From contig NZ_JARXWE010000004.1 of NCBI RefSeq assembly GCF_029893235.1, positions 52,744 through 116,743 on the forward strand: a DNA stretch of 64,000 bases. Reading direction: 5' to 3'. Source of the DNA: Dysgonomonas sp. PH5-45 (GTDB lineage Bacteria; Bacteroidota; Bacteroidia; Bacteroidales; Dysgonomonadaceae). The position numbers were made by a program, and so were the translations under genes. Every line of letters begins with the position of its first letter. Position 1 is the first letter of the stretch. Shown in pieces: positions 25,666 to 34,741 of this stretch. Below the pieces are notes generated by a model that saw only the letters and a list, made by a program, of their open reading frames with translations, had not been told where the DNA came from and made no database searches.

Positions 25666-25784
25666 ATATTTCGAATGCAAAGGTACATTTTTTTTATAGA
25701 AATCCAAATTAATAAGAGCTTTTATCCTTAAATATTTTTATCAAGGTGTTTGAATACGGATAGTACACTAAATCAAAATACTGG

Positions 25785-27191
25785 TTACCACTTATATGAC
25801 AACCCAAAGCTTATAGATTCGTACCTTTGTAAATACCCCCAATCTCCATCTCTTTTGGCTCCTTCATTGTCATCGAACCGGGCATATATATGGATAGATG
25901 TTGATAAAAAGCGATTCAGAGCCATATCAAACCGGTTTTCCAGTTCAACTTCGGCCCTATGGTAATTGGTGAAATATTTGAACCGGGATGTGAGTTTTGC
26001 ATTCTGGCTGAAGCTTATACTCATATCCGTATTGATGGTAGACCCAAATTCCCATTTTGTTTTCTTTCCTTCGTCCAATCCGAAACTGGTTTCGTCTACA
26101 TCGTCGCTCCCCACATAAGTTAAGTTAACCGCGATTGGTGCAATATTCTGTGTTAAACTGAATGTACGGTGCTTGTTTTTCTTTGAGGTTGAGTTATGCG
26201 TATAACTCATACCAAAACCTAAGTTAGAATACAAGGGCGAGAATAGCGTCGTAGACTTCGCCTTTGAGTTTATCGGGAAGCGGTTGAACAATTGTGTTTT
26301 GGTTTCTAATTTTGCTGAATACGACCATTTTTTGAAAGCCGCTACTTCGAGGGTATTTTCCATCCGGAAAAGGTCGTCAGTTATACGTATGGAATGAACA
26401 GTATCGGCTTCTTCTTTCTGCAAATCGAGCTTCCATTCCCAAACGTTACGGAACTTAATTTTTTTACGCTCATAATTCAGAGTGAATTTATGGTAGTTCT
26501 TCACATAAAAATTATTGGAACCTCCTTTATACCAATTGTCCGAAATATAATTTTGAGCTATAGACAAAGCGTGTTCACCCGTTTTTGTCCAATAGATAAT
26601 TTTGGGAACATATTTGTCTATATCAGTAGGTGGGGGAGCTATTGTCGGATCTTCGGTGGGCAATACATCTTTAAATACGCTGGTTTTCGCAGCCTCTTTC
26701 TCCTTCTCCGCATTTGTCTTACCAAATGAGAAAGCGTTATACTTAACCTTATCCGGATGGCTCATGTAATAGCTTCGGCGGATTTCATTTATTTTATCCC
26801 TTTTACTCAATAGGGGTACAAATGTACTGTCAGGATGTATCAACCTAAAAATGGGAGTCGTTTGATTAGTATTTGTGTTTGTAGTAAAAGATAAATCCGG
26901 CGACAAAATCTTTCCATCAAAAACAACAGGCAGCATAAATGCTTCTATTAGCATAGTGTCTTTAAAGGTAATGCGGTCAGAAAAAGGAGTCCATCCGCCA
27001 CCGGGCATAATTATCAAACCATTACTCCCTCTTTGCAAAACAGGCAAAGTATTTTCGTACAGATTGTCCTTCGACTGCGACACGGAAACATTGTCATTCA
27101 AAAACGTTCTGCTTGTATTCTGCGCGGAAACATTAAACGCTAAAAAAAAGAGGACTAAAGTAACCGTTATTATCGAATGTATATTTTTCAT
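25785..27191 (-). CDS. DUF3078 outer-membrane-associated protein
   Basis: This 468-residue exported protein has a signal peptide ending AFNVSAQ and matches the DUF3078 family of Bacteroidota, recognisable by the SDNWYKGGSNNFYVKNYHKF segment near residue 215. The C-terminal 260 residues are alternating aromatic beta strands ending in SISFGLSYKW, consistent with an outer-membrane barrel. The N-terminal 190 residues contain a Pro-rich linker (PTIAPPPTDIDKYVPKI). It stands alone between the tRNA and rpmE2. The function of the family is unknown. Confidence 0.85.
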   Translation of the reverse strand: MKNIHSIITVTLVLFFLAFNVSAQNTSRTFLNDNVSVSQSKDNLYENTLPVLQRGSNGLIIMPGGGWTPFSDRITFKDTMLIEAFMLPVVFDGKILSPDLSFTTNTNTNQTTPIFRLIHPDSTFVPLLSKRDKINEIRRSYYMSHPDKVKYNAFSFGKTNAEKEKEAAKTSVFKDVLPTEDPTIAPPPTDIDKYVPKIIYWTKTGEHALSIAQNYISDNWYKGGSNNFYVKNYHKFTLNYERKKIKFRNVWEWKLDLQKEEADTVHSIRITDDLFRMENTLEVAAFKKWSYSAKLETKTQLFNRFPINSKAKSTTLFSPLYSNLGFGMSYTHNSTSKKNKHRTFSLTQNIAPIAVNLTYVGSDDVDETSFGLDEGKKTKWEFGSTINTDMSISFSQNAKLTSRFKYFTNYHRAEVELENRFDMALNRFLSTSIHIYARFDDNEGAKRDGDWGYLQRYESISFGLSYKW

Positions 27192-27342
27192 TGCTTTTTT
27201 TACTTATTTATCACTGATTAAAGCCGTGCTAATAAGCTGCAAATATAAATATAATCTACATTAGTAAGAACTGTCTTGATTGCGGATAGATATTTTTGTG
27301 TTTTTAACCCTTACTTTATTTCTTTTTTTTCAGAAAAAGATA

Positions 27343-27350
27343 TATCTTTG
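27343..27350 (+). promoter_or_regulatory. -7 element for ribosomal protein L31
   Basis: TATCTTTG matches TAnnTTTG and lies 51 bases before the start codon, giving a leader of about 45 bases. The -33 region is T-rich without a clear TTTG. Confidence 0.45.
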
Positions 27351-27401
27351 CCAACCGAAATTACCTAAGAGTAAAGAATAAATAGTAAAACATATATTGC
27401 A

Positions 27402-27662
27402 ATGAAAAAAGGAATACATCCAGAAAATTATCGTCCGGTAGTTTTTAAAGATATGTCGAACGAAGAAATTTTTATCTCTCGTTCTACAATCAATGCTAAA
27501 GACACTATTGAAATAGATGGTGTTACATATCCGCTCGTGAAGCTTGAAATCACAAGTTCGTCTCATCCTTTTTATACAGGTAAACAAAAACTTGTGGATA
27601 CAGCAGGACGTGTTGATAAGTTCATGAACCGTTATGCAAAACGCATGCAAAATAAGAAATAA
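27402..27662 (+). CDS. rpmE2: 50S ribosomal protein L31, type B
   Basis: L31 lies in the central protuberance of the large subunit and bridges to the small subunit. The 86-residue protein begins [15 protein letters not shown] and contains [23 protein letters not shown], the hallmark of L31. It lacks the CxxC zinc motif, which places it in the zinc-independent type B class. It is a single gene with its own promoter and a strong terminator. Confidence 0.97.
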   Translation: MKKGIHPENYRPVVFKDMSNEEIFISRSTINAKDTIEIDGVTYPLVKLEITSSSHPFYTGKQKLVDTAGRVDKFMNRYAKRMQNKK

Positions 27663-27681
27663 TAAAATTTCCGCTATAAGT

Positions 27682-27720
27682 AAACGAGGGTGTATCACAA
27701 TGTGATTTCACCCTCGTTTT
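27682..27720 (+). terminator. Terminator after L31 gene
   Basis: AAACGAGGGTG (27682-27692) pairs with CACCCTCGTTT (27709-27719), with an inner ATCACA/TGTGAT stem extending it, followed by TTTG. Confidence 0.88.
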
Positions 27721-27811
27721 GTTTGAACACCTATCGGAGAACAAATCCGAATATTCAATTCTCAGAGACTTAATTTCTATTTTGAGACATTCAGCCTCTT
27801 TTTTATAACAT

Positions 27812-27904
27812 CTGTCATTGAGTCACCCACGCTCCTCGAACGTTGTTTCTGAACAAAGTAAAGAATCTCTGTATTTAAGATCCTTCGTTGCACTCAGGAT
27901 AACA
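27812..27904. repeat. Dispersed intergenic repeat, copy 2 (imperfect inverted ends)
   Basis: The 93-base block begins TGTCATTGAGTC and ends CACTCAGGATAACA, which are imperfect inverted repeats. Between them lie ACGCTCCTCGAACGTTGTTTC and AAGATCCTTCGTTGC. It resembles the non-coding intergenic elements with GTCATTCTGAG-like ends seen in many bacterial genomes, and parallels the degenerate copy at 20744-20805. No coding potential was seen; the rest of this 313-base gap holds only the L31 terminator. Confidence 0.55.
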
Positions 27905-27975
27905 AAATGGATATATGTTATTTTTCAGATAATAAGCTTTTATTTTCTAAAGACACCACGGATAGCTTTATATCT

Positions 27976-28473
27976 TTATTTTATATGCTTCTTCAGCTTT
28001 TTTATTGCCCAATCGTAATGGCTTGATGTAGCAGAAATGCAATAGCTCCCTAAGTTGGTTGTCCCTGTCCACGGGAAGTATTTCTTGATAAACAACTCTT
28101 CATCGGTAAAGGGTTCAATAAGTTTCATTACATCGGCATGACTTTCCTTTAAGAGTGTAACCGCGTCTTCTAAAGGGGTTGTTTGGTGTTTTTCCCAAAA
28201 CTCTATATTCATTTTAGGATATGTTTTCCAGTTATAAGGTTCGGGCAAAAAGTTCACCGCATTCCCCGCCCGATTAGAACGGAGCCAATTCTGTAACAGC
28301 CGATGCCACTCATACAGATGTATTAACACATCGCGCAGATTCTTGTCTCTATCCTCAAAAGAGAACACAGCCAACTGCTTTTCTTTCGGCATGGAATCTA
28401 TCAGTTTCCACAGCTTATCGAACTGGCTGTTTGCAGCCTCTATTAAGCCTTGTTTAGTTGTTGGTCTTGCCAC
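27976..28473 (-). CDS. ClbS/DfsB family four-helix bundle protein
   Basis: This 165-residue cytosolic protein starts at a GTG (residues MARPTTKQGLIEAA). It matches the ClbS/DfsB family (formerly DUF1706) of DinB-like four-helix bundles, with RDKNLRDVLIHLYEWHRLLQNWL and the TNLGSYCISATSSHYDWAIKKL C-terminal helix. ClbS itself hydrolyses the cyclopropane of colibactin and protects the producer's DNA; most family members, including this one, have no tested function. It lies 26 bases downstream of the trans-sulfuration gene on the same strand, so the two are probably co-transcribed. Confidence 0.85.
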   Translation of the reverse strand: MARPTTKQGLIEAANSQFDKLWKLIDSMPKEKQLAVFSFEDRDKNLRDVLIHLYEWHRLLQNWLRSNRAGNAVNFLPEPYNWKTYPKMNIEFWEKHQTTPLEDAVTLLKESHADVMKLIEPFTDEELFIKKYFPWTGTTNLGSYCISATSSHYDWAIKKLKKHIK

Positions 28474-28499
28474 ATCATTAAAGTTTTAAGCATAATTTT

Positions 28500-29753
28500 T
28501 CACAGGGTATCCAAAGCGCTGATTATATCGTTCTTCAAATCGGCAACATCTTCAAGGCCAACCGACAAGCGCAACAGATTGTCTTCTATGCCCATCACGT
28601 CTTTCATTTCTTGCGAAAAAGTGCCATAAATTGTAGATTCGGGGTGTATAATCAGGGTTTTTATGTCGAACAAATTAGTGGCACGGCGAATAACCTGCAA
28701 ACGATTCATAAACCGAAAACAAGCATCTTTATCTTTCAGACTGAATGTAAGCATAGCTCCGGGATTGCCGGTAAACAGCTTCTCGGAAATGTGTTTATAG
28801 GCCGAAGTAGGGAGTTTCGGATAATTCACTTTCGTCACAGAAGATTGTTCCGAAAGGAATAGAGCCAACTCGTAGGCCGACTGCGACATATGCTCGTAAC
28901 GGAGTTGCAACGACTCCATGCCTAATGCCTGCAATGAAGCCGATTCGGCATCCATGCAAGCTCCCATATTACGGGCTATCTCACGCCTTAGTTTGAAGGT
29001 AAAACGGGCTGTTCCGGTGCATGATTCTATTTTTGCCAACTTACGGTTGTGTGCCCAATTGAATGTTCCATAATCAAGAATTGCCCCCCCAAGGCTGGTT
29101 GCGCCACCCGAAACATATTTAGTGGTAGAAACGATTTCTAAGTCCACACCAAAATCCTTTGCTTTAAATCCGCACCAGGGTATAATAGTAGTATCTACAA
29201 TCATGGGAACGTTGCGAGCTTTCAGTATCTTAGAAATTTCGGGCAAGTCCGCAATTTCCATATGCGGATTGGTGATCAACTCACAGAAAAAGGCTACGGT
29301 ATTGTCATCGACAGCCGCAGCTATTTCGTCCAGATTGTCGGTATCTACAAAACGAACCTCAACACCAAACTCGGTAAGGGTTGTTTGCAACAAAGAAAAA
29401 GTGTTTCCGAACAAGTGGGGCGAAGCCACAATATTACATCCGGCATAAGTAATGGTCAGAAACGTATTCGAAATAGCTGCCATCCCCGAACTTACGCACA
29501 GTACACCTTGGGCTCCCGATGCCGTTTTTATTTTCAGTTCAAGATTTTCGACCGTAGGGTTCGATATGCGTGTATAAGTATGAGCATTCAGTTTATTCTG
29601 AAAAGCATTGGCAATAGCCTCGGCCGATTCAAACTCGAATGCCGCGTTCCTGTAAACAGGCATACTTATGGCTCCATGCGCATCAGGTTTGCTAAACTTT
29701 GAAGCAATGACCCTTGTCGAGAATTTTTGGTTTCCACAATTACTCTTTTCCAT
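28500..29753 (-). CDS. Cys/Met metabolism PLP-dependent trans-sulfuration enzyme
   Basis: This 417-residue PLP enzyme belongs to the cystathionine gamma-synthase / O-acetylhomoserine sulfhydrylase family. TYTRISNPTVENLELKI near residue 60, SSGMAAISNTFL near 93 and the PLP lysine in STTKYVSGGATSLGG near residue 215 are diagnostic. Family members make homocysteine from O-acylhomoserine with sulfide or cysteine, or degrade methionine. The large acidic/Cys-poor active site cannot be read finely enough here to choose. It probably forms an operon with the ClbS-like gene. Confidence 0.9.
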   Translation of the reverse strand: MEKSNCGNQKFSTRVIASKFSKPDAHGAISMPVYRNAAFEFESAEAIANAFQNKLNAHTYTRISNPTVENLELKIKTASGAQGVLCVSSGMAAISNTFLTITYAGCNIVASPHLFGNTFSLLQTTLTEFGVEVRFVDTDNLDEIAAAVDDNTVAFFCELITNPHMEIADLPEISKILKARNVPMIVDTTIIPWCGFKAKDFGVDLEIVSTTKYVSGGATSLGGAILDYGTFNWAHNRKLAKIESCTGTARFTFKLRREIARNMGACMDAESASLQALGMESLQLRYEHMSQSAYELALFLSEQSSVTKVNYPKLPTSAYKHISEKLFTGNPGAMLTFSLKDKDACFRFMNRLQVIRRATNLFDIKTLIIHPESTIYGTFSQEMKDVMGIEDNLLRLSVGLEDVADLKNDIISALDTL

Positions 29754-29847
29754 ATATTCTTTTTACTGTTTTTTTTGATAAAACATAGCCGATAAAACAC
29801 TCGTGTTATACCGACTCCATTTATTTAATATTTTTATTGTTTTCCGC

Positions 29848-31593
29848 TTAGTTTTCTACAAGCTTTTCTGTTTCTTTGGGTTGTAGCAACTTCTTATATG
29901 CTTCTTGGTCTTTGAGCAGCTCTGCCGCTTGTTTAACCGTTTTATCATTTTTAAGGGATTCGAGTATTTCGCCCTTCCTGTAAAAATAGCGTTTTGCTAT
30001 TTCAACATTAATGCTCTGTATTATTTTCTCTCTGAAAAGGTCTAAATCCCTGTCCAAATCAGGCACCAATTTAGCTTCCAACGCTTTAAACTCGTCGTCT
30101 GCCACATCTGTATAGCCCTCAAAGTCCATTACTTCTTTCAGTGCTTTCAGTGTTTTTTCGCTTCCTTGGTCGTATTTAAAGTCTTTTCCTTTCACAAAGA
30201 TTTTGAAATCGTTGTAATCTTCGTCCGATATCGAAAAAGTATTTATATCCTCTATCGCCTTATGACTACCAACCCATTTTGTAGCATAATCGAAGATTAT
30301 GTTTTCGGCCATCATATAGAGTATCATTGTCGGAATATTGTCTTCCTCTATTTTTACATCGGGAATTATCCCCCCTCCGTCGCGAACCTCTCTTCCGTTT
30401 GCCGTTTTGAAAACGTTGGTCAAACTATCGGGAATACGTGTCAGGCGTCCGCTTCCGTCACGATGTGTATAGTCTATCGCTTGCACGCAACGACCACTCG
30501 GAATGTAGTATTTCGATGTGGTAATTTTCAGACTTCCACCGTATGGTAATTCGCGCGGCATCTGCACCAATCCTTTTCCAAAAGTACGTTCGCCCATAAT
30601 AACGGCTCTGTCCAGATCTTGCAAAGCGCCGGAAACTATTTCGGTGGCCGAAGCGCTTCCGTCATTAACCAGCACTACGATGGGCATGTTTAAGTCTATG
30701 GGGTCTTGCGTGGTGCGGTATGTCCTTTCGGCTTGCTTTATTTTGCCTTTTGTGCTCAGTACAACTTCGCCCTTAGGAACAAACATATTTGTAATTTGAA
30801 CGGCCTCTTCCAACATTCCGCCACCATTATCGCGAAGGTCGAACACCAACGATGTCATACCCTTGTTTTTCAGGTCTAAAAAAGCGTCTTTCACTTCCTT
30901 TGCGCTCTTATTGGTAAATCCTGATGCTTGCAATATGGAAGGGTAAAGCGCTATATAGCCCACACCGTCTTCCAACAAGCCGTAATAAGGTACAGCGGGT
31001 ACTTGTATTATCTCGCGGATGATTTTAAAATCTATCGGTTTCTTTGCTCCCTGACGGGCTATTTTAAGCTGCAATAAAGACCCTGCCTGTCCTTTTAGTT
31101 TTTCGCTTACATAAGCCGACAGGTCGCGCCCCTGTTTTTCTAACGAGCCTTCGCGCACCACATTTTCGCCGTCCACTTCAAGAATCACGTCTCCGGCCTT
31201 CAGCCCTGCTTTAGCGGCCGGCATGTTTTCGTAAGGGTCTGTCAGTCTTACGGCTATCTTTCCCTCATACTCGCACACGCTGATTACAGAACCTATACCC
31301 GCATACTCGCCTGTGGTCATGAAACGAAAATCTTTCATATCCTCTTCCGGTATATACTGCGTGTATGGGTCCAGCCCGGCAAGCATATTATAGATGCCCG
31401 TTTCTATGGTTTTTTCCACATCAAGGGTATCCACATAAAACATATCCAACTCCTTTACTATGGTGTTGAAGAGTTCTATATTCTTGTTTATGTCAAAATA
31501 ATGCTTTTCGGCATTCGTTTTTTCCTGAGCATTAATAAATGCGCACGAAAAAAATAAGGCATATATAATGAGGGGTAGTTTTTTATATTTCAT
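29848..31593 (-). CDS. S41 family C-terminal processing protease (CtpA-like)
   Basis: This exported serine protease (581 residues from the ATG at 31593; a TTG lies 9 bases upstream) has a signal peptide ending AFINAQ. A PDZ domain at about residues 90-170 (GIGSVISVCEYEGKIAV, LKAGDVILEVDGENVV) precedes the peptidase S41 core. The core carries the Ser in NDGSASATEIVSGAL and the Lys in GERTFGKGLVQ, forming the Ser-Lys dyad. A helical C-terminal tail of about 150 residues follows. These enzymes trim exported proteins in the periplasm. It ends 94 bases before the trans-sulfuration gene on the same strand. Confidence 0.95.
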   Translation of the reverse strand: MKYKKLPLIIYALFFSCAFINAQEKTNAEKHYFDINKNIELFNTIVKELDMFYVDTLDVEKTIETGIYNMLAGLDPYTQYIPEEDMKDFRFMTTGEYAGIGSVISVCEYEGKIAVRLTDPYENMPAAKAGLKAGDVILEVDGENVVREGSLEKQGRDLSAYVSEKLKGQAGSLLQLKIARQGAKKPIDFKIIREIIQVPAVPYYGLLEDGVGYIALYPSILQASGFTNKSAKEVKDAFLDLKNKGMTSLVFDLRDNGGGMLEEAVQITNMFVPKGEVVLSTKGKIKQAERTYRTTQDPIDLNMPIVVLVNDGSASATEIVSGALQDLDRAVIMGERTFGKGLVQMPRELPYGGSLKITTSKYYIPSGRCVQAIDYTHRDGSGRLTRIPDSLTNVFKTANGREVRDGGGIIPDVKIEEDNIPTMILYMMAENIIFDYATKWVGSHKAIEDINTFSISDEDYNDFKIFVKGKDFKYDQGSEKTLKALKEVMDFEGYTDVADDEFKALEAKLVPDLDRDLDLFREKIIQSINVEIAKRYFYRKGEILESLKNDKTVKQAAELLKDQEAYKKLLQPKETEKLVEN

Positions 31594-31735
31594 CAACTTC
31601 AAAATTATTATAAGTACCTGTTTGAATAAACCTTATATGCTTGCATAAGGAATAAAGCAAAACAAAGGAACAATTTTTTATAAAACAAAAGTAGATATTT
31701 TAGTTATAACTTTATAAAATAACAATCGCTCAAAC

Positions 31736-31767
31736 TTGTTTTATTTATATTTTATTCATTATGTTTG
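31736..31767 (+). promoter_or_regulatory. Promoter of the korAB operon
   Basis: TTG at 31736-31738 and TATGTTTG at 31760-31767 match the Bacteroidota -33 and -7 boxes with a 21-base spacer. The start of transcription is expected near 31775, about 66 bases before korA. Confidence 0.55.
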
Positions 31768-31840
31768 TCTTGTTACATTCGTATTTACATTTACGAACAT
31801 CTTCATCCTATTTTTTGTTTAGCTTAATAAAACACATGCC

Positions 31841-33694
31841 ATGCATTTTCAAGAAAAAGTAACACCTAAGGATGTAAAAGATATTGTTATTCTTTTTTCC
31901 GGCGATTCGGGAGACGGAATGCAACTATCCGGAACAATTTTCTCCAATTTATCGGCCATATTGGGCGACGAGATAGCCACATTTCCCGATTATCCGGCCG
32001 AGATAAGAGCCCCGCAGGGTACTCTCAGCGGAGTTTCAGGCTTTCAGGTTCATTTAGGAACACATATCTATACGGCTGGCGACAAAGTGGACGTGCTGGT
32101 GGCAATGAATCCGGCCGCCCTTAAAGTAAACGCAACCCGGTTGAAGAAGGACGCGATAATAATTGCCGACCTCGACTCTTTTCAGCAGAAAGACTTAGAT
32201 AAAGCCCTGTTCAAAACCGAAAACCCATTCACAGAAATGGGATTGAACGGTGCAAGGGTTATATCTATCCCCATAACTACCCTGACGAGAGACGGTCTGA
32301 TTAATTTTGAGATGAGCCCAAAAGATCAGGCCAGATGTAAAAACATGTTTGCACTGGGACTTATTTGTTGGCTATTCAACAAACCTATCGACATGGCTAA
32401 CCATTTATTAATAAATAAATTTTCCCATAAACCACTTCTGGCCGAAGCCAACATAAAAGTCTTGGCCGATGGTTTCAATTACGGACAGAACACCGACCTA
32501 TCAGTACCGACATACCGTGTGGAAACAATGAAAACCCGCCCCGGCACCTATACCGACATAAGCGGTAATGTTGCCACCGCATACGGACTGATAGCCGCTG
32601 CCGAGAGTGCCGGAAAAGAGCTGTTTCTGGGCTCGTATCCCATCACTCCGGCTACCGATATTCTCCATGAATTGGTAAAAAGAAAAGAGCTTGGCGTGAA
32701 AGCCGTACAGATGGAAGACGAGATAGCCGGCGTATGCTCTGCCATAGGTGCAAGCTTTGCGGGAGACTTAGCCGCAACTTCCACATCGGGACCGGGTTTG
32801 GCACTGAAAAGCGAAGCGATAGGGTTGGCCGTTATGGCCGAACTGCCTTTGGTTGTTATTGATGTGCAGCGCGGAGGCCCGTCAACAGGATTACCAACAA
32901 AGACCGAGCAAACCGATCTTCGCCAAGCCTTATATGGGCGCAATGGCGAGAGCCCCGCCGTTGTAATTGCCGCATCCAGTCCTACAAATTGTTTCGATAC
33001 AGCATATTGGGCGGCAAAAATAGCATTGGAGCATGTTACACCTGTCATTCTTCTGTCGGACGGATATATAGCAAATGGTTCATCAGCATGGAGAATTCCG
33101 GATATGGACGAGTATCCAAAGATTATTCCGCACGATGTTTCGCAATTTAAAGGTGATAGTTGGTCGGTGGGCGCTCGCGACAGTCAAACTTTTGCCCGGT
33201 ATATTGCTCCTGCCGGAACAGAAGGCTACACTCATCGTATAGGCGGCCTTGAAAGGGATTACCAAACAGGAGCCATATCAACAAGCCCCGAAAATCATCA
33301 GAAAATGGTGAATACCCGTCAAGCAAAAATAGATGCGATAGCAAACTATATACCCCAACTAAATATCATTGGCAATCCCGATGCCGACCTTTTGGTTGTA
33401 GGCTGGGGAGGAACATACGGACATTTACGTGAGGCTATTGGCCGGATGAATAACACAGGAATGAATGTAGCATTGGCTCACTTTCAGTTTATCAATCCAT
33501 TACCAAAAAACACAGCAGAGGTCCTAAGGTCGTTCCCTAAAGTTATAGTTGCCGAACAAAACAGCGGACATCTTGCCGGGCATCTTGCGTCTAAAATAGA
33601 AGGGATAGAATTTTCACGATGCAATAAAGTGGAAGGCCAACCTTTCTCGGTAGAGGCTCTCATTACAGAATTTACTAAAAAGCTGGAGGAATAA
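31841..33694 (+). CDS. korA: 2-oxoacid:ferredoxin oxidoreductase subunit alpha, gamma-alpha fusion
   Basis: This is the large subunit of 2-oxoglutarate:ferredoxin oxidoreductase, which interconverts 2-oxoglutarate and succinyl-CoA with ferredoxin as electron carrier. Residues 15-200 are the gamma domain (LFSGDSGDGMQLSGTIFSNL). From about 225 comes the alpha, pyrimidine-binding domain (ITPATDILHELVKRKE, ATSTSGPGLALKSEAIGLAVMAELPLVVIDVQRGGPSTG), followed by the C-terminal domain II. The fused gamma-alpha form of 617 residues is usual for Kor-type enzymes. korB follows 6 bases later. In anaerobes it can run in the reductive direction; the direction here is unknown. Confidence 0.95.
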   Translation: MHFQEKVTPKDVKDIVILFSGDSGDGMQLSGTIFSNLSAILGDEIATFPDYPAEIRAPQGTLSGVSGFQVHLGTHIYTAGDKVDVLVAMNPAALKVNATRLKKDAIIIADLDSFQQKDLDKALFKTENPFTEMGLNGARVISIPITTLTRDGLINFEMSPKDQARCKNMFALGLICWLFNKPIDMANHLLINKFSHKPLLAEANIKVLADGFNYGQNTDLSVPTYRVETMKTRPGTYTDISGNVATAYGLIAAAESAGKELFLGSYPITPATDILHELVKRKELGVKAVQMEDEIAGVCSAIGASFAGDLAATSTSGPGLALKSEAIGLAVMAELPLVVIDVQRGGPSTGLPTKTEQTDLRQALYGRNGESPAVVIAASSPTNCFDTAYWAAKIALEHVTPVILLSDGYIANGSSAWRIPDMDEYPKIIPHDVSQFKGDSWSVGARDSQTFARYIAPAGTEGYTHRIGGLERDYQTGAISTSPENHQKMVNTRQAKIDAIANYIPQLNIIGNPDADLLVVGWGGTYGHLREAIGRMNNTGMNVALAHFQFINPLPKNTAEVLRSFPKVIVAEQNSGHLAGHLASKIEGIEFSRCNKVEGQPFSVEALITEFTKKLEE

Positions 33695-33700
33695 AAGATT

Positions 33701-34726
33701 ATGGATACAAACTCAAAGCCTTATTTTCAGGCAAAAGATTATAAAAGCGACCAGAACGTCCGTTGGTGTCCGGGTTGTGGCGACCATGCAGTATTGAATT
33801 GTCTGCATAAAGCCATGGCCGAACTTGGTATCGAGCCTCACAAAACGGCAGTTATATCAGGTATCGGCTGCTCTTCGCGGTTGCCATATTATATGAACAC
33901 ATACGGATTCCATACCATACATGGGCGTGGTGCGGCTATTGCCACCGGGGTGAAGATAGCTAAACCCGAACTTTCGGTTTGGTTGGCAACCGGCGATGGC
34001 GACAGTTTGGCTATTGGCGGCAATCATTTTATCCATGCCATCAGACGCAATGTTGGCATTAACATCCTTTTGTTCAACAACAAAATATACGGCCTCACCA
34101 AAGGGCAATACTCACCAACCTCCAACAGGGGTAGTATAACCAAATCATCGCCCTTCGGTACGGTAGAAGACCCCTTCCGCCCCATAGAACTGGCCTTGGG
34201 TGCGAGAGGTACTTTTTTTGCCCGTTGCATTGATGTAGATCTGAAAAACACTACGGATATTTTTGTAAGCGCTGCTAAGCATAACGGTACGTCGGTTGTT
34301 GAGATACTGCAAAACTGTGTGATATTTAACGATAAGATTCACAAAAGTGTTACCGACAAAGATTTGAAAGACGACCATACCATCCTGCTGAAACATGGAG
34401 AAAAAATGATATTCGGCAAAGACAAAGACAAGGGCATAGTGATTGACGGGTGGAATTTAAAAGCCGTAACTATTGGGCAAGACGGATATACACTCGATGA
34501 TGTCCTTACACACGATGCCCATACCCAAGACAATATTTTGCACCTGAAGTTGGGGCTGATGTCGCCCGAAGCAGGTTTACCTTTAGCTTTAGGTGTAATA
34601 AGAGACACCGAGGCTCTTGTGTACGAGCAGGAGTTGGAACGTTCGGTCGAGACAGAAAAGGCTCGAAACCCCATCCATACACTAAATGAGCTTTTAATGA
34701 GTGGAAACGTTTGGAAAGTAGAATAA
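33701..34726 (+). CDS. korB: 2-oxoacid:ferredoxin oxidoreductase subunit beta
   Basis: This TPP- and iron-sulfur-binding subunit has 341 residues. NVRWCPGCGDHAVLN (residues 19-33) carries two cluster Cys residues, and ISGIGCSSRLPYYM carries the third. The thiamine diphosphate motif begins GDGDSLAIGGNHF near residue 95 and continues to ILLFNNKIYGLTKGQYSP. It is coupled to korA (6-base gap) and followed 15 bases later by an MFS transporter gene. No separate ferredoxin-like delta subunit is encoded nearby, as is typical of two-subunit Kor enzymes. Confidence 0.96.
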   Translation: MDTNSKPYFQAKDYKSDQNVRWCPGCGDHAVLNCLHKAMAELGIEPHKTAVISGIGCSSRLPYYMNTYGFHTIHGRGAAIATGVKIAKPELSVWLATGDGDSLAIGGNHFIHAIRRNVGINILLFNNKIYGLTKGQYSPTSNRGSITKSSPFGTVEDPFRPIELALGARGTFFARCIDVDLKNTTDIFVSAAKHNGTSVVEILQNCVIFNDKIHKSVTDKDLKDDHTILLKHGEKMIFGKDKDKGIVIDGWNLKAVTIGQDGYTLDDVLTHDAHTQDNILHLKLGLMSPEAGLPLALGVIRDTEALVYEQELERSVETEKARNPIHTLNELLMSGNVWKVE

Positions 34727-34741
34727 AAAAACCTTAATAAA

